Positions 28,806 to 39,001 of a DNA stretch of 64,000 bases are shown here, in pieces; within the stretch, counting starts at the first letter, position 1, and each line of letters starts with the position of its first letter. The DNA lies in NCBI GenBank assembly GCA_905221605.1, contig CAJNDS010002379.1, positions 627,501 to 691,500 on the forward strand, read 5' to 3'. The notes under the pieces are model-generated. The model saw nothing but the letters and a program-made list of their open reading frames with translations. It had not been told where the DNA came from and made no database searches. Made by a program: the position numbers and the translations under genes. Source of the DNA: Symbiodinium natans. Lineage: Eukaryota > Sar > Dinophyceae > Suessiales > Symbiodiniaceae.

Positions 28806-28951
28806 AGAGTTTAGGGTTTAGGGTTTAGGCCCCCACTGCGAAGGGACCTAGTTTAGGGTTTAGGGTTTATGGTAGACAAAATCCGGGTCCTTATACCTCC
28901 ACCCTTCCTGTCGAGAGGAAAAGAAGCCCCCCCACAGTGCCAAGGATTTAC

Positions 28952-29034
28952 CTGCAGCAGTGAAACATGTCTTTGTTGGTGTGACCGCGCGTGGCTCCAA
29001 ACAAAAGGGCCTTCAAAGCACGAACAGAAAGAAC
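28952..29034 (-). CDS. candidate exon with GTAAAT donor
   Basis: The minus-strand frame reads VLSVRALKALLFGATRGHTN then KDMFHCCR, followed by GTAAAT (complement at 28946-28951). Product unknown. Confidence 0.38.
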
Positions 29035-29365
29035 CCTGAACCCTAAATTTCGAACTGTAAGCCGTACCAGTATCATAACTCGGCAGGGTACGGTCCTGGT
29101 ACGGTTGTATGCCTTGCGGCTTCAGGGCTTCAGGGCTTCAGGCTAGAGGAACCCTTCTCAGGTGACAGCTCAGAGACGAGAGACTGTGTGCAGTTCGAGC
29201 AAAAGGGCTTAGGGTTCTGGGAGTCTAGGGTCTAGGGTCTCGGGTTGAGGCTTTAGGGTTCTGGGATTCTAGGGTTTTGAGTATTTCGGGGCCATGGCTG
29301 AAGATCGGTCGCCTGGGTGTTTGGCAGGGCAACGGGGTGTCTGGGATGTACAGTAACTTTAAACC

Positions 29366-29461
29366 CCAAAAAGTTGGAAACCCTTTTAAGGACCAAATAG
29401 TGCTGGGATTCCCTATACTTTACTCTCAGGGATTGAGGCTATTGAGTTTCCAACTTTTTGG
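29366..29461. mobile_element. MITE-like element, family H, perfect 16-bp inverted repeats
   Basis: CCAAAAAGTTGGAAAC at the left and its exact reverse complement GTTTCCAACTTTTTGG at the right, 96 bp in all. One copy in this window. Confidence 0.8.
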
Positions 29462-29573
29462 CTTCTACTATAGATGGTTCAGGGCATAAGAAATCAATCT
29501 GCGCAGATTTTCAGCTAAACCCTAAACACGAAACAATAAAAAAAAACTCAACCCTACACCCTAAACCCACATT

Positions 29574-29693
29574 CTGAGGGCACAGAAATCTAAACAGCGA
29601 ATGCATGCGTAAAGGGCATTCTGTGTCAGTACTCGAATCATAACTCTTGCAAGCAGCCGAACGGTGCCCGAAATCTGTGCCCTCAGCCCTACA
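29574..29693. mobile_element. short inverted-repeat element
   Basis: CTGAGGGCACAGA on the left and TCTGTGCCCTCAG on the right, about 115 bp apart. No coding frame of note. Single copy here. Confidence 0.55.
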
Positions 29694-29766
29694 TAAACCC
29701 CGCTTACACCCTCAGATTGCGAAACCTTTTACACTCCACGCATGTAAAGAATCAAAACACTCCTAC

Positions 29767-29799
29767 ATTATATATATATATATACATATATATATATAA
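29767..29799. repeat. AT microsatellite
   Basis: (TA)n interrupted by one C. Confidence 0.95.
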
Positions 29800-30207
29800 C
29801 CCTAAAACCTTAACGAACCCCTAAACCAAGCTTTTTGACGTGCTGAGGTTGGAACCACAAAAACACCCAGCTCGCTCCACCCCCGCGTGCTCCCGAGCGT
29901 AACGCGCGCGGACCCCAGGGGGGAGGCTAGGTGGTGCGGGGAAAACTGAGCAGCGGCCTCTGCTAGCGACCAGAAGGAAGAAGCTTCAGGAAGTATCCCA
30001 TAGCCTAAGAGCCGAAGAACCTGAACCCTATAAACAATAAACCCTAAACCCGAAACCCGAAACCCTAAACCCTAAACCCTAAACCACGATTTCAGGTCGA
30101 ATGGTAAGAGACCGCGCCCACGGCCCGGTACTCGGCAAAGCCTTTGGCTGCGACTGGAGGCTAGGAGCTCTTCAAAAGAGCTGAAGAAGAGCTTCAAGAG
30201 GGGCTTC

Positions 30208-30325
30208 GGTTTAGGGTTTAGGGTTTAGGGTTTAGGGTTTAGGGTTTAGGGTTTAGGGTTTAGGGTTTAGGGTTTAGGGTTTCGGGTTTAGGGTTTGGGG
30301 TTTGGGGTTTAGGGTTTAGGGTTTA
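30208..30325 (+). repeat. TTTAGGG array
   Basis: About 16 heptamers with TTTCGGG and TTTGGGG variants near 30282-30310. Confidence 0.95.
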
Positions 30326-30667
30326 GGGCCGCCCTAAACCGTCTAGAGTGTACACAGAGACCCCAGAGAGCCCTCCGTTGTTAGAGCCCGATCAGATCAA
30401 CTCCGGTTTGTACAACGCAGTGGGCGTGTGGGGTCGGAGACATACGGCTTCAGGATATAGAGGAACCCAAGGATTTTGTTTTTTAGGTTGGGGGGGGGGA
30501 GGGGGATTAGCCTAAACCCTAAACCCATCTTGCAGGGCGGAATGTTTTTTTTTTCGGGGTTTGGGGATTAGGGTTCACAGGGTGCATGTGGGGGTGCCGC
30601 GGGTCTGAATAAATGCTAATGGTACTTCCTTGTGGTCCCTACACATTCATTCTCTAATACCCACGCA

Positions 30668-30688
30668 CCCCCCCCCCCCCCCCCCCCC
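30668..30688. repeat. homopolymer C, about 21
   Basis: Uninterrupted C run inside an island of about 200 bp without open frame of note. Confidence 0.88.
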
Positions 30689-31166
30689 ACAAAACCCTAT
30701 TCGAATTATTGAGACCCCTACTATTGTGGGTGTTATGGTTGAAGGTTAACGCTCTAGGACTTAGGGTTTACAGTTTGGGTTTCGGTTTTCGGCTTTAGGG
30801 TTTAGGGTTTAGGATTAGGGCGCAGCCGTGAAGAAAGGGACGACGCCGAGTCACCAGGCAGAAACAAAATGACTCGCTTGGGGCATGCAGTTGTGCATCG
30901 CGATGGAAAGGTCTAATCAGAGTCTGGCGCGAGAGCGCTGCCTAATTAAGGTTTAGGGTTTAGGGTTTAGGGTTTAGGGTTTAGGGTTTAGGGTTTAGGA
31001 GGCAAGGTAAGCACTGGCACTCAAAGTACGTGACGTTAGATACATAGCCAAGGTGCATGAGCATGGCCCAACACCTTCCAACGACAAACAAGTTTTCGGT
31101 TATTGATTATGTTTAGGGTTTAGGGTTTAGGGTTTAGGGTTTCAGGTTTAGGGTTTTAGGGTTTAG

Positions 31167-31293
31167 GGCTATCTTGGTAGCCCAGTAGCCAATCAAGACA
31201 GAGGGTTCCCTTTCTGTGGCAACTTTGACAAGGGAACCATGGACCCCAAAAAAAAAGGTGCAACAGGGTATCACTGGGCTACCAAGATAGCCC
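31167..31293. mobile_element. MITE-like element, family B copy 5, palindrome continues into flanks
   Basis: Ends CTTGGTAGCCCAGT (31173-) and ACTGGGCTACCAAG (-31286). The inverted symmetry extends outward through GGGCTAT / ATAGCCC into TTTAGGG on the left and CCCTAAA on the right, so the element lies at the centre of an inverted pair of telomere-like repeats. Confidence 0.82.
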
Positions 31294-31312
31294 TAAACCC
31301 TAAACCCTAAAC

Positions 31313-31370
31313 CCTATATATACTTGTATGCATATGTATATATATATATATGTATATACATACATGTATA
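31313..31370. repeat. AT-rich TATATACATG microsatellite
   Basis: Interrupted (TA)n with TATGTATA variants, next to family B copy 5. Confidence 0.92.
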
Positions 31371-31605
31371 GCCCAGGGCTGAAGAACTTCCACATTCATG
31401 TGGCATGCTCTCCGCCATCCTCACTGAAACGTTGAGATGTCCGAAGAGGGCGCAGCTGTTGGCTGCCACGGCAGCCATCGCGCACCTGGGGCTTAGGGTT
31501 TAGGGTGTTCGGGTTTAGGGTGTAGGGCTTAGGGCTTTAGGGTTTAGGGTTTGGGGTTTTAGGGCTCAGGGTTTAGGGTTTTAGGGTTTTAGGTTTGTAG
31601 GGTTC

Positions 31606-31655
31606 AGGCAGTTTTTCTCAGCCCAGTGAGAGATGTGGGCCTGCATGGGCTTGAC
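31606..31655 (-). CDS. candidate short exon
   Basis: TTCAG at 31656-31660 followed by a minus-strand frame VKPMQAHISHWAEKNC. Only about 17 codons. Product unknown. Confidence 0.32.
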
Positions 31656-32046
31656 CTGAAGCCCTCTAAACCCTACTCCCCTGCTTTTTTGGAGCCCTTC
31701 GATGTCAAACCCTTATATGCATAGGATTGCAGCTACACCCTAAACCACCCTAAACCCCAAAACCCTAAACCCTGGGTCTAGGGTTCAGGTTTTAGGGTTT
31801 AGGTTGGCAACACCTGGGCAGTGGTAGCGAGCACGGCAGTTTGAGAGGTTTGGTGAAGGGCTCCTGGGGCGTTTCATCCACTCGGCCCAAGAAAAATCTC
31901 ACGGGTAGTCATGCATCAAGCCAAACCCCATTAATACACCCAAAATGGGGTTTTAGGGGTTGGGTAGCCAATTTGGAGTTCTCTAAACCTAAACCCTAAA
32001 CATCCCTAAACCCTAAACCCTAAACCCTAAACATCCCTAAACCCTA

Positions 32047-32155
32047 TGTACCTCAATCTGGGGGTGGATTTTGGGCGGTCCTGTGGGATGTCAGTGCCGT
32101 AGCTAAGGCTGGCGTGATTCGCCGCTACTTCAAAACCGAGCAACAAGCCTATGCC
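32047..32155 (-). CDS. candidate exon, about 33 codons
   Basis: The minus-strand frame contains LLLGFEVAANHASLSYGTDI then PQDRPKSTPRL. Product unknown. Flanked by CCCTAAA on both sides on the plus strand. Confidence 0.36.
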
Positions 32156-32237
32156 CTACTGAAAACCCTACTTAAACACTAACCCTAAACCCTAAACCCT
32201 AAACCCTAAACCCTAAACCCTAAACCTTTTAAGCTAA

Positions 32238-32369
32238 TCATAAAGGTTTTTTGGTGACAGCGAAGATTGCATCCCCAGTGTCAAGCTCCTTTCGGCTCCA
32301 AAACCAAGCTCCAATTGTAGAGGTCGCGCTTTCATGCGGTGACTTTGCTCTGAATACACTGTACTTCAA
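32238..32369 (-). CDS. candidate termin al exon, 43 codons plus stop
   Basis: The minus-strand frame starts LKYSVFRAKSPHESATSTIG, continues AWFWSRKELDTGDAIFAVTK and ends TGA at 32238-32240. It spans the whole unique island and has balanced composition. No family recognised. Confidence 0.42.
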   Translation of the reverse strand: MKYSVFRAKSPHESATSTIGAWFWSRKELDTGDAIFAVTKKPL

Positions 32370-32379
32370 CACTTTAGGG

Positions 32380-32500
32380 TTGGGGTTTAGGGTTTAGGGT
32401 TTAGGGTTTAGGGTTTAAGGTTTAGGGTTTAGGGTTTAGGGTTTAGGGTTTAGGGTTTGGGGTTTAGGGCTTAGGGCTTAGGGTTTAGGGTTTAACCCTA
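32380..32500 (+). repeat. TTTAGGG array then strand switch
   Basis: About 15 TTTAGGG units end in GGGTTTAACCCTAAACCC near 32494, where two opposed repeat runs meet head to head with no spacer. Confidence 0.93.
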
Positions 32501-32757
32501 AACCCTAAACCACCCCAAACCACAGCGGCCTTCTCCTCATGCTTTCGCTTTTGCCGAGGCTTTCGGCGCCGCGGCAGTCGACTCCTGGGACGAGGGCCGA
32601 AGGGCTGAGGATGACTTGCCCTAAACCCTAAACCCTAAACCCTAAACCCTAAACCCTAAACCCTAAACCCTAAACTCCTAGGGTCTTAGCAGCATGCCAG
32701 GCTCTCCCGTAGAGATATGAAGGTCATTGGGATACCCCTCACAGCAGCACGGAGGGG

Positions 32758-32890
32758 GTGGGGTTTAGGGTTTAGGGTTTAGGGTTTAGGGTTTAGGGTT
32801 TAGGGTTTAGGGTTTAGGGGTTGGGCTTTAGGCTTTAGGGTTTAGGGTTTAGGATTTAGGGTTTAGGGTTCAGGGTTTAGGGGTTAGGGG
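32758..32890 (+). repeat. TTTAGGG array
   Basis: Eight to nine perfect heptamers and then degenerate units. Confidence 0.93.
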
Positions 32891-33303
32891 TCAGGGTTTC
32901 GGGGGTGCAGGGTTTAGAGATTGTGGCTGCGGGTACCCTGAAACCTCACAAAGGTGCTGGCTACTCGCTGAATGGCAGGTCCGGCGGCTACAAATGCAAA
33001 TTGAAGCTCTTACCCAAACGGGTTTAGGGTTTTGGGCCCTAAGGTAAAACCTCAACCCTCAAGCCCTAAAGCCATCACACACTCTCGCCCGCACAGACAT
33101 GCGTGGTATGTCGAGGCTTGTCTCTCTCGACTCCTAACAGAACCATCCTCTATAATAGATCCTACTTCTATCATTACATCTGTGGGGGATATATATATAT
33201 ACACACATATACTAGCGCCACGCTGGTGGTTAAGGAGCTTTACTTTGGGTGGGAGGGGGGGGTGGCGCCTCATCACAAAGACATGAACTGAAGTTGATAC
33301 ATC

Positions 33304-33408
33304 TCATTCAGGTTCTTGAAGCCTTGAAGCCAGGCGCAGTAGAATCATGTGACTTGCGATGCAGCGTCCTCCTGGTTGCCTGAAGACGCCTTCCTGCCGC
33401 GAAAGGTT
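33304..33408 (-). CDS. candidate terminal exon, 34 codons plus stop
   Basis: The minus-strand frame reads NLSRQEGVFRQPGGRCIASH then MILLRLASRLQEPE and TGA at 33304-33306. CGGCAG could be an internal acceptor. Product unknown. Confidence 0.38.
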   Translation of the reverse strand, partial: NLSRQEGVFRQPGGRCIASHMILLRLASRLQEPE

Positions 33409-33883
33409 CGGGGGTAGGGAAGGTCGGGAACCCAAGACCCTAAGCCCTTAGCTGCTTGAAGTAGGGGCTTCCCGGCTCTAGTAGGGAGTTCGGGAATTAG
33501 GGCCACCTTGTTTTCCCTTGCCTAAACCCTAAACCCTAAACCCAAAACCCAAAACCCTCCCTAAATAACCCTAAACCCTTTTTCAAGGGACATGCGTATG
33601 GTCCTATCTCCCTAACTTGGGCACCACGGGCGGGAGGTCGATCCCGGGTCGGCGAAGAAGCATTACAGGCCCGTGCCTTCGGGTCTAGAGTTTAGGTATA
33701 AGGTTTTAGGGATTAGGGATTCGGGTTTAGGGTTTAGGGTTTAGGGTTTAGGAGGATCCTCCACACCTTCTTACAGCTCCATCTCCTCGCACTGGGGGAG
33801 GCTGAGGTGTGGTCTTTTAGGGTTTTTGTCTTCTAGGGTTTAGAGGGTTGGGGGTTTAGGGTTTAGGGTTTAGGGTTTAGGGC

Positions 33884-34105
33884 TTAGGCCGTTGCTGCCA
33901 TGGTCTTTCCCAGCTGGGCGAATAAGGATTGTTGGACGACTGCCTCTTTCCTTGCCGCCAGTTGCCTGTCATCTAACAGGCGAGTCGCTCGACTCGGGCG
34001 AAGTCTGGCCCCAATGCCTTGCTGCGTGCAATGCAGCATTGTGTTCAGCACGAAGACAGCGACCTTGCCCTTGAGCATGCCACTAGCTGCACCCGGCTGG
34101 TCAAC
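33884..34105 (-). CDS. candidate coding island, about 70 codons
   Basis: The minus-strand frame runs from about 34105 (after an in-frame TAA) through MLKGKVAVFVLNTMLHCTQQ and RLLDDRQLAARKEAVVQQ to a TAG next to the TTTAGGG repeat. Two plus-strand frames are also open here, so strand is not certain. The helical, charged second half looks protein-like. Confidence 0.38.
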   Translation of the reverse strand, partial: VDQPGAASGMLKGKVAVFVLNTMLHCTQQGIGARLRPSRATRLLDDRQLAARKEAVVQQSLFAQLGKTMAATA

Positions 34106-34169
34106 TTACTCCTTACAACCCTAAACCCTAAACCCTAAACCCTAAACCCTAAACCCTACACCCTAAACA

Positions 34170-34240
34170 AGTCACCTCTGCGGGCAAGATGTCGTTCAGG
34201 GTTGTCATGGCAAACCTCAAAATGGGCCCTTCAGTGCCCA
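34170..34240 (-). CDS. candidate exon with GTGACT donor
   Basis: The minus-strand frame reads LGTEGPILRFAMTTLNDILP then AE before GTGACT. Product unknown. Confidence 0.34.
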
Positions 34241-34303
34241 ACCAAACTACGATCTAAGTAGCAGCAAATTCAAGGGTACCCCCCCCCCCCCTAAGCCACT
34301 TGC

Positions 34304-34392
34304 CCTAAACCCTAAACCCTAAACCCTAAACCCTAAACCCTAAACCCTAAACCCTAAACCCTAAACCCTAAACCCTAAACCCTAAACCCTAA
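34304..34392 (-). repeat. CCCTAAA array
   Basis: About 12 perfect heptamers. Confidence 0.96.
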
Positions 34393-35200
34393 CTGTGAAA
34401 GGAAGGCTGAATGTCATTCCTTGCATGCTAGGGCCCCTTTCGGGGGCGCTGGGGGTGTTTCTGGGAGTTAGGGTTTAGGGTTTGGGGTTTGGGGTTTAGG
34501 GTTTAGGGTTTAGGGTTTGGGGTTTGGGGTTTAGGGTTTGAGGTTTAGGGTTTTGGTGCTTGTGGGATGCATTTTGTGGAATTGGGGCCCCAAGGGCACC
34601 GGGCCTTTCCCTAAAGCCTCAGCCCCTGAACCCTAGAACCCGAGAGGCATATAGGACGTCTCAGGGCATCCTTGAGGACGACTCCCTGCTATGGCTTCCA
34701 TCAGTTTAGGGTTTAGGGTTTAGGGGTTTAGGGGTTTTGTGGTTTTTGCTTGCATTCCCGAAACCCTAAACTCGCATCCGGCCTGCGCAGCGCGCATATT
34801 CCAAGCAACAGGATTTGTGGTTTAGGGTTTAGGGCTACGGGCTTATAGGGCTAAGGGGACCAAAAATCCGACAAACCTCTAAGTCCGAGTCGGAATCTAC
34901 ATCTTCAGGCCCCCAAACCCCCAAACCCCTTATAGGCGTGCTCACCCTGCTAACATCCCTAAAACCTAAACAATAAACCCTAAACTAGGCCCTAAACCCT
35001 GAAACCCTAAACCCTAAACCTAAGCCCTAAACCCTAAACTCTAGACCCTGAAACGCGAAACCCTGCAGTGTTTGGGGAGTTCCCGACCCAGCACGTCTGG
35101 GAGTCTCACACGCCGTTAGCCAGTGCATTGGCAGCCACCCTGAGCGAATGAGAATTCTTTAGGGTTTAGGGTTTAGGGCTTAGGGTTTAGCGTTTAGGGT

Positions 35201-35335
35201 TTAGGGCCAATCCTTCATGTTTGGGAGCCCTTTTACAGCCCTCATAAACTCCATACAGCCCAAGGGCCCACATTTCAGAAAAGTGCAGAAATCTTTGAAG
35301 AAGGCAGACGGCCCATATCCAGGGACCACGGAACT
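35201..35335 (-). CDS. candidate terminal exon, 44 codons plus stop
   Basis: The minus-strand frame reads SSVVPGYGPSAFFKDFCTFL, continues KCGPLGCMEFMRAVKGLPNM and ends with TAA at 35201-35203. The plus strand is also open over the same span (46 codons), so strand is uncertain. Product unknown. Confidence 0.33.
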   Translation of the reverse strand, partial: SSVVPGYGPSAFFKDFCTFLKCGPLGCMEFMRAVKGLPNMKDWP

Positions 35336-35860
35336 AACCCTAACTAATCCCTGAACCCTAAACCCTTTCCTCTGCGTATGCTGGCAAGGAGGGCCTCACC
35401 CCCTAGTTTTAGACAAAGATATTAAGAACCCAAGTCGGGTAGTGTGTTTTACTGAGTGTTGCAACTTAGGCTGAGAGTCCCTCAAACGTCCTAAACATTA
35501 AACTCTGAACCAGAACCCACAAACCTTTAATCTGAAACCCTAAACCCTAAACCCTAAACCCTCTCTACCGCCAGGCCCCCAAGGCCCTGACACGGCTTTG
35601 CCGGCGGCGGCCAAAGTAGGCGGCTTCGCGTCGCCCTGGCTCTTGAGGTTCTTAGGGTTTGGTCGGGTTTAGGGTTTAGGGGTTTAGGGGTTTAAGGGTT
35701 TAGGGCTTTAGGGCTTTAGGGCTTCGGGTATGGGGAACGGCTTAAGGCTTAGGGTTCAGGCTCGCAGGGTCTTAGGGCTTTGTGTTTGAGCTACGCCTTT
35801 GGGATTCTGGCCATCCATGCGGGGTTCTGCTGCTGGGCCTTTGCTTGGACGGTTGTAGAG

Positions 35861-35945
35861 GGGGGAGGAATGAGGTTCCGTATATAATCCCTTAAAGGGT
35901 ATATATAAGGGGATTTTGTGTACCTCATTCCCTCATTCCCTACTA
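35861..35945. mobile_element. hairpin element, family F copy 2
   Basis: GGGGGAGGAATGAGG on the left and CCTCATTCCCTCATTCCCTA on the right, with CCCTTAAAGGG in the loop region. Confidence 0.65.
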
Positions 35946-36031
35946 GCCAACAGCAAGCTATTGGGTATGACTATGTTTAGGAAGCAACAGGGGCTTTGGG
36001 CCTTCGGCTGTTCATGAGATTTTTTGTTGAT

Positions 36032-36137
36032 GGCCTTGAGGGTTTAGGGTTTAGGGTTTAGGGTTAGGGTTTAGGGTTTAGGGTTTAGGGTTTAGGGTTT
36101 AGGGTTTAGGGTTTAGGGTTTAGGGTTTAGGATTTAG
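36032..36137 (+). repeat. TTTAGGG array
   Basis: About 15 heptamers with one 6-base unit. Confidence 0.95.
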
Positions 36138-36162
36138 GGTTGTGTATGCGAAGGAAACCAGC

Positions 36163-36258
36163 TTAGAAGTAACCGACTGTCCGGAGCTCAGGGATCCAGG
36201 CATCGCGGGGACTGTAGGGCTTCACTTGACAATCAAGGGCCATAGCTCCAGATTTCTC
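36163..36258 (-). CDS. candidate terminal exon, 31 codons plus stop
   Basis: The minus-strand frame reads EKSGAMALDCQVKPYSPRDA then WIPELRTVGYF and TAA at 36163-36165. Product unknown. Confidence 0.38.
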   Translation of the reverse strand, partial: EKSGAMALDCQVKPYSPRDAWIPELRTVGYF

Positions 36259-36268
36259 AGACCCTAAA

Positions 36269-36388
36269 GCCTACAAACCCTACAAAACCCTACAAACCCT
36301 ACAAACCCTACAAACCTCTATATAAACCCTCTAAACCCTCTAAGCCCTCTAAACCCTCTAAACCCTCTAAACTAAACCCTCTAAACCC
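36269..36388 (-). repeat. CCCTACAAA and CCCTCTAAA nonamer arrays
   Basis: About five CCCTACAAA units followed by about seven CCCTCTAAA units: two adjacent 9-base variants of the heptamer. Confidence 0.9.
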
Positions 36389-36535
36389 CAAACCCTAAGC
36401 CGTAGCAACAGGGCCTTAGCTCTGGAGCCTTGCCTGTGGCGACACGGGCCCATCCTCGCCCAGAAGATCCATCCTGCGGGCGAGGCACACGGCATGTCGA
36501 GGGGGCTTGAGGGGGTTTAGGGGGGTAGGGGGTAG

Positions 36536-36618
36536 GTTTAGGGTTTAGGGTTTAGGGTTTAGGGTTTAGGGTTTAGGGTTTAGGGTTCATGGTTTAGGGT
36601 TTAGGGTTTAGGGTTCAG
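36536..36618 (+). repeat. TTTAGGG array
   Basis: About 11 heptamers with two TTCAGGG/TTCATGG variants. Confidence 0.94.
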
Positions 36619-36752
36619 GAAGTTCAGGACCTAGACTTTCTCCCGGAGCCAAGGAGGGAAGGGGAAAGTGGGGAAGGAGATGCAGAGATTTTGGGGCCCC
36701 CCACAGCTCCTCGCTCTCAAGACTTCTCCATACTCAAGCTCTTTGTTTGCTG

Positions 36753-36884
36753 AAGTAGCCCAGTAGCCATTGTAAAAGATATAAACAGGGTACCCCTTTT
36801 TTGGGTTAATAAGGAGAATAACTTTAAAAGCTTTATCAGGGAACCTTGAACCAATAAAGGGAAAAGGGTGCCACTGGGCTACCA
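36753..36884. mobile_element. MITE-like element, family B copy 6
   Basis: Ends GAAGTAGCCCAGTAGCC and GCCACTGGGCTACCAC. The interior GGGTACCCCTTTTTTGGGTT and AGGGAACCTTGAACCAATAAA matches copies 7 and 8. It has about 30 bp of extra AT-rich sequence. Confidence 0.75.
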
Positions 36885-37099
36885 CGTTACCACGAAGGAG
36901 GAACCCATGCGGGGGAGGTGTGCAAAACCCTGCAAACCCCACAAACCCTATAAAGCCCACAAGCCCGATAAAGCCCCATAAACCCTACAGACCCTGCAAG
37001 CCCCATATAAAAAATATTCTACAAGCGCTAAAATATTCTATAAACCCTAAAGCCTATGAAGCCTATGAAGCCGAAAAAAGCCTACCGAGACAATGACTT

Positions 37100-37172
37100 G
37101 ATCATATTGTCATCAGGATACCCTTTTCTGGGTTGGTTACTTTATCAAGGAACCTTGAACCAACAATCCGGG
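37100..37172. mobile_element. family B copy 7, both ends missing
   Basis: Retains ATCAGGATACCCTTTTCTGG, GGTTGGTTACTTTATCAAGG and AACCTTGAACCAACAA. Confidence 0.6.
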
Positions 37173-37389
37173 GTCTAGCCTGTAGCCCTAAACCCTAAAC
37201 CTTAAACCCTAAACCCTAAGCCCTATAAACCCTGGAGGGCTTGTGGGATCCCAGGATACAGCACCGAGATGCCTGCTCCGTTTCAGCGCCCGCTCGAGGA
37301 CCTCAGGGTTTAGGGTTTAGGGTTTAGGGTTTAGGGCCATTTAGGATTCAGAGTTTAGGGTTTAGGGTCTAGGGTTCAGGGTTTAGGGA

Positions 37390-37770
37390 TATTCCGTTGA
37401 GGGCTTGGGGCTTAGGGATATCTGCTTGTCGTAGGTTCTAGTTGTTGCATGGCATAAAGCCAGGAAGTCGTTACTACTAGCCTCCCAAGAAAACACCCCA
37501 CCACCAAAAGTTCTGTTTGAGAAAACAAAAGACCCGCACCAAGAATCTACAATAATAATCATAATAATAAATATTAGTAAAATATCCGCCGACCCTGGCG
37601 GCGTGTTGGATAGGTTTCTGGAGGTGAAAACCTCCCTTTTTCCCCCCTGAAACGGGGTAGGGGGGGTACCCCGGCAGCTTTTCTGTGGAGGGCCAGGCCA
37701 CCCACACCGCGAGTACTCATGGACCATAGGCGGTTTCGCACAGGGCATAGGGGTTCTTTGGGAAAAACCC
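37390..37770 (-). other. 380-bp unique island with overlapping minus-strand frames
   Basis: Three minus-strand frames are open over parts of this island. The longest (about 120 codons) includes an isoleucine-rich stretch IFIIMIIIVDSWCGS that comes from a TAATAATAA-like tract, and a proline/glycine-rich part. It starts next to (C)n sequence. No homology seen. I do not think a gene can be called. Confidence 0.3.
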
Positions 37771-37796
37771 CCTCCCCCCTCCCCCCTCCCCCCTCC

Positions 37797-37797
<1 letters not shown>

Positions 37798-37828
<31 letters not shown>
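37798..37828. repeat. homopolymer C, about 31
   Basis: Follows a CCCCCCT microsatellite (37765-37797). Confidence 0.88.
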
Positions 37829-37829
<1 letters not shown>

Positions 37830-38892
37830 CCAACCCCCTTCCTGCTGACCCCCTCAAATCCAGCAAAAACTTAACCTGCACCCTAAACCCTAAACCCTAA
37901 GCCCTCCCACCCTTAACCCTAAGCCTGTGGTTCTTGGGCTGTCCTCGGTTTAGGCTTTCGGGGTTTAGGGTTCCGGTTTCGGTTTAGGTTTTACTTTGGG
38001 GTTTAGGGTTCGGCTTTAGGGCTGAGGCTTTAGGGTTTAGGCTGTAGGGTTTAGGGTTTCGGCTGTAGGGTTTAGGGTCGGGTTTGCGTTTAGGGTTTGG
38101 CGCCGGGGCACGCTGCGCCGCTTGAGCCCTGAACAATGCTCCGGCGGGGTCGGCGGCTTGAGCCGGAGGCTCTGAAATTTAGTAAACAAAAATAACAATA
38201 ATATGGAACAATAAGCCCCAGGCCCTGAGCCGCAAACCCTAAACGGGGGGCCGGGCGCTTCACGAGACAACTGGCGCTGTGCGAAGAAGCACTTGCAACT
38301 AAAACAAAAAAGCCAAAGCCTGCACCCTCCGTGTCAAGGGACATAAAATTGGACCCCTGAGGATGTAACCCTAAGGGGTTCCCTTAATATCCTCCTACTT
38401 TCCCTTCAAGGATCTTTTGAAAGAGTCCCCAAACCCATAAAAGACAACCTTAGGGGTACAAGGTAGACCCCCACGACCGTAAGTGCAAAACCCCAAACCC
38501 TAAACCCTAACACCCTAACACCCTAAGGCCCTAAGACAGTAAGACCCTGAAACTCTAGCACCCTTAAACCTGAAACCCCCAATACCCTATATCGTGACCC
38601 CCAAGCCCTGCACCCCAAACCCTAAACCCTAAACCCTAAACCCTAAACCCCTAAACCCCTAAACCCTTAAACCCTAAACCCTAAACCCTAAAAACCTGAA
38701 CCCTAAACCCTAAACCCTACCGAAGTTCGAAGCATCTCAGGGCACGGCAGCGTCGTAAATGGGGTATTTCTTCGCCTCGGGTCAATCTGCTTGCTGGGAA
38801 CTCTGAAGTCCCCCCCAAATCAATGGGCGTAGGGTTTCGGGTTTAGGGTTTAGGGTTTAGGGTTTAGGGTTTAGGGTTTAGGGTTTAGGGGC

Positions 38893-39001
38893 GCTGAGGC
38901 CGATTTTCCAGTAGTTTGGATTGATGTCTTCCGGGGGCTTTCAGGACGTTAGGGATCGAGGCCCTAATCGCCATCTCTAGACCCTGAACTTCTTCCAAAC
39001 G
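38893..39001 (-). CDS. candidate exon, about 36 codons
   Basis: The minus-strand frame reads RLEEVQGLEMAIRASIPNVL then KAPGRHQSKLLENRPQ. A GTTCAG near 38985 could be an internal acceptor. Helical and basic. Product unknown. Confidence 0.38.
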
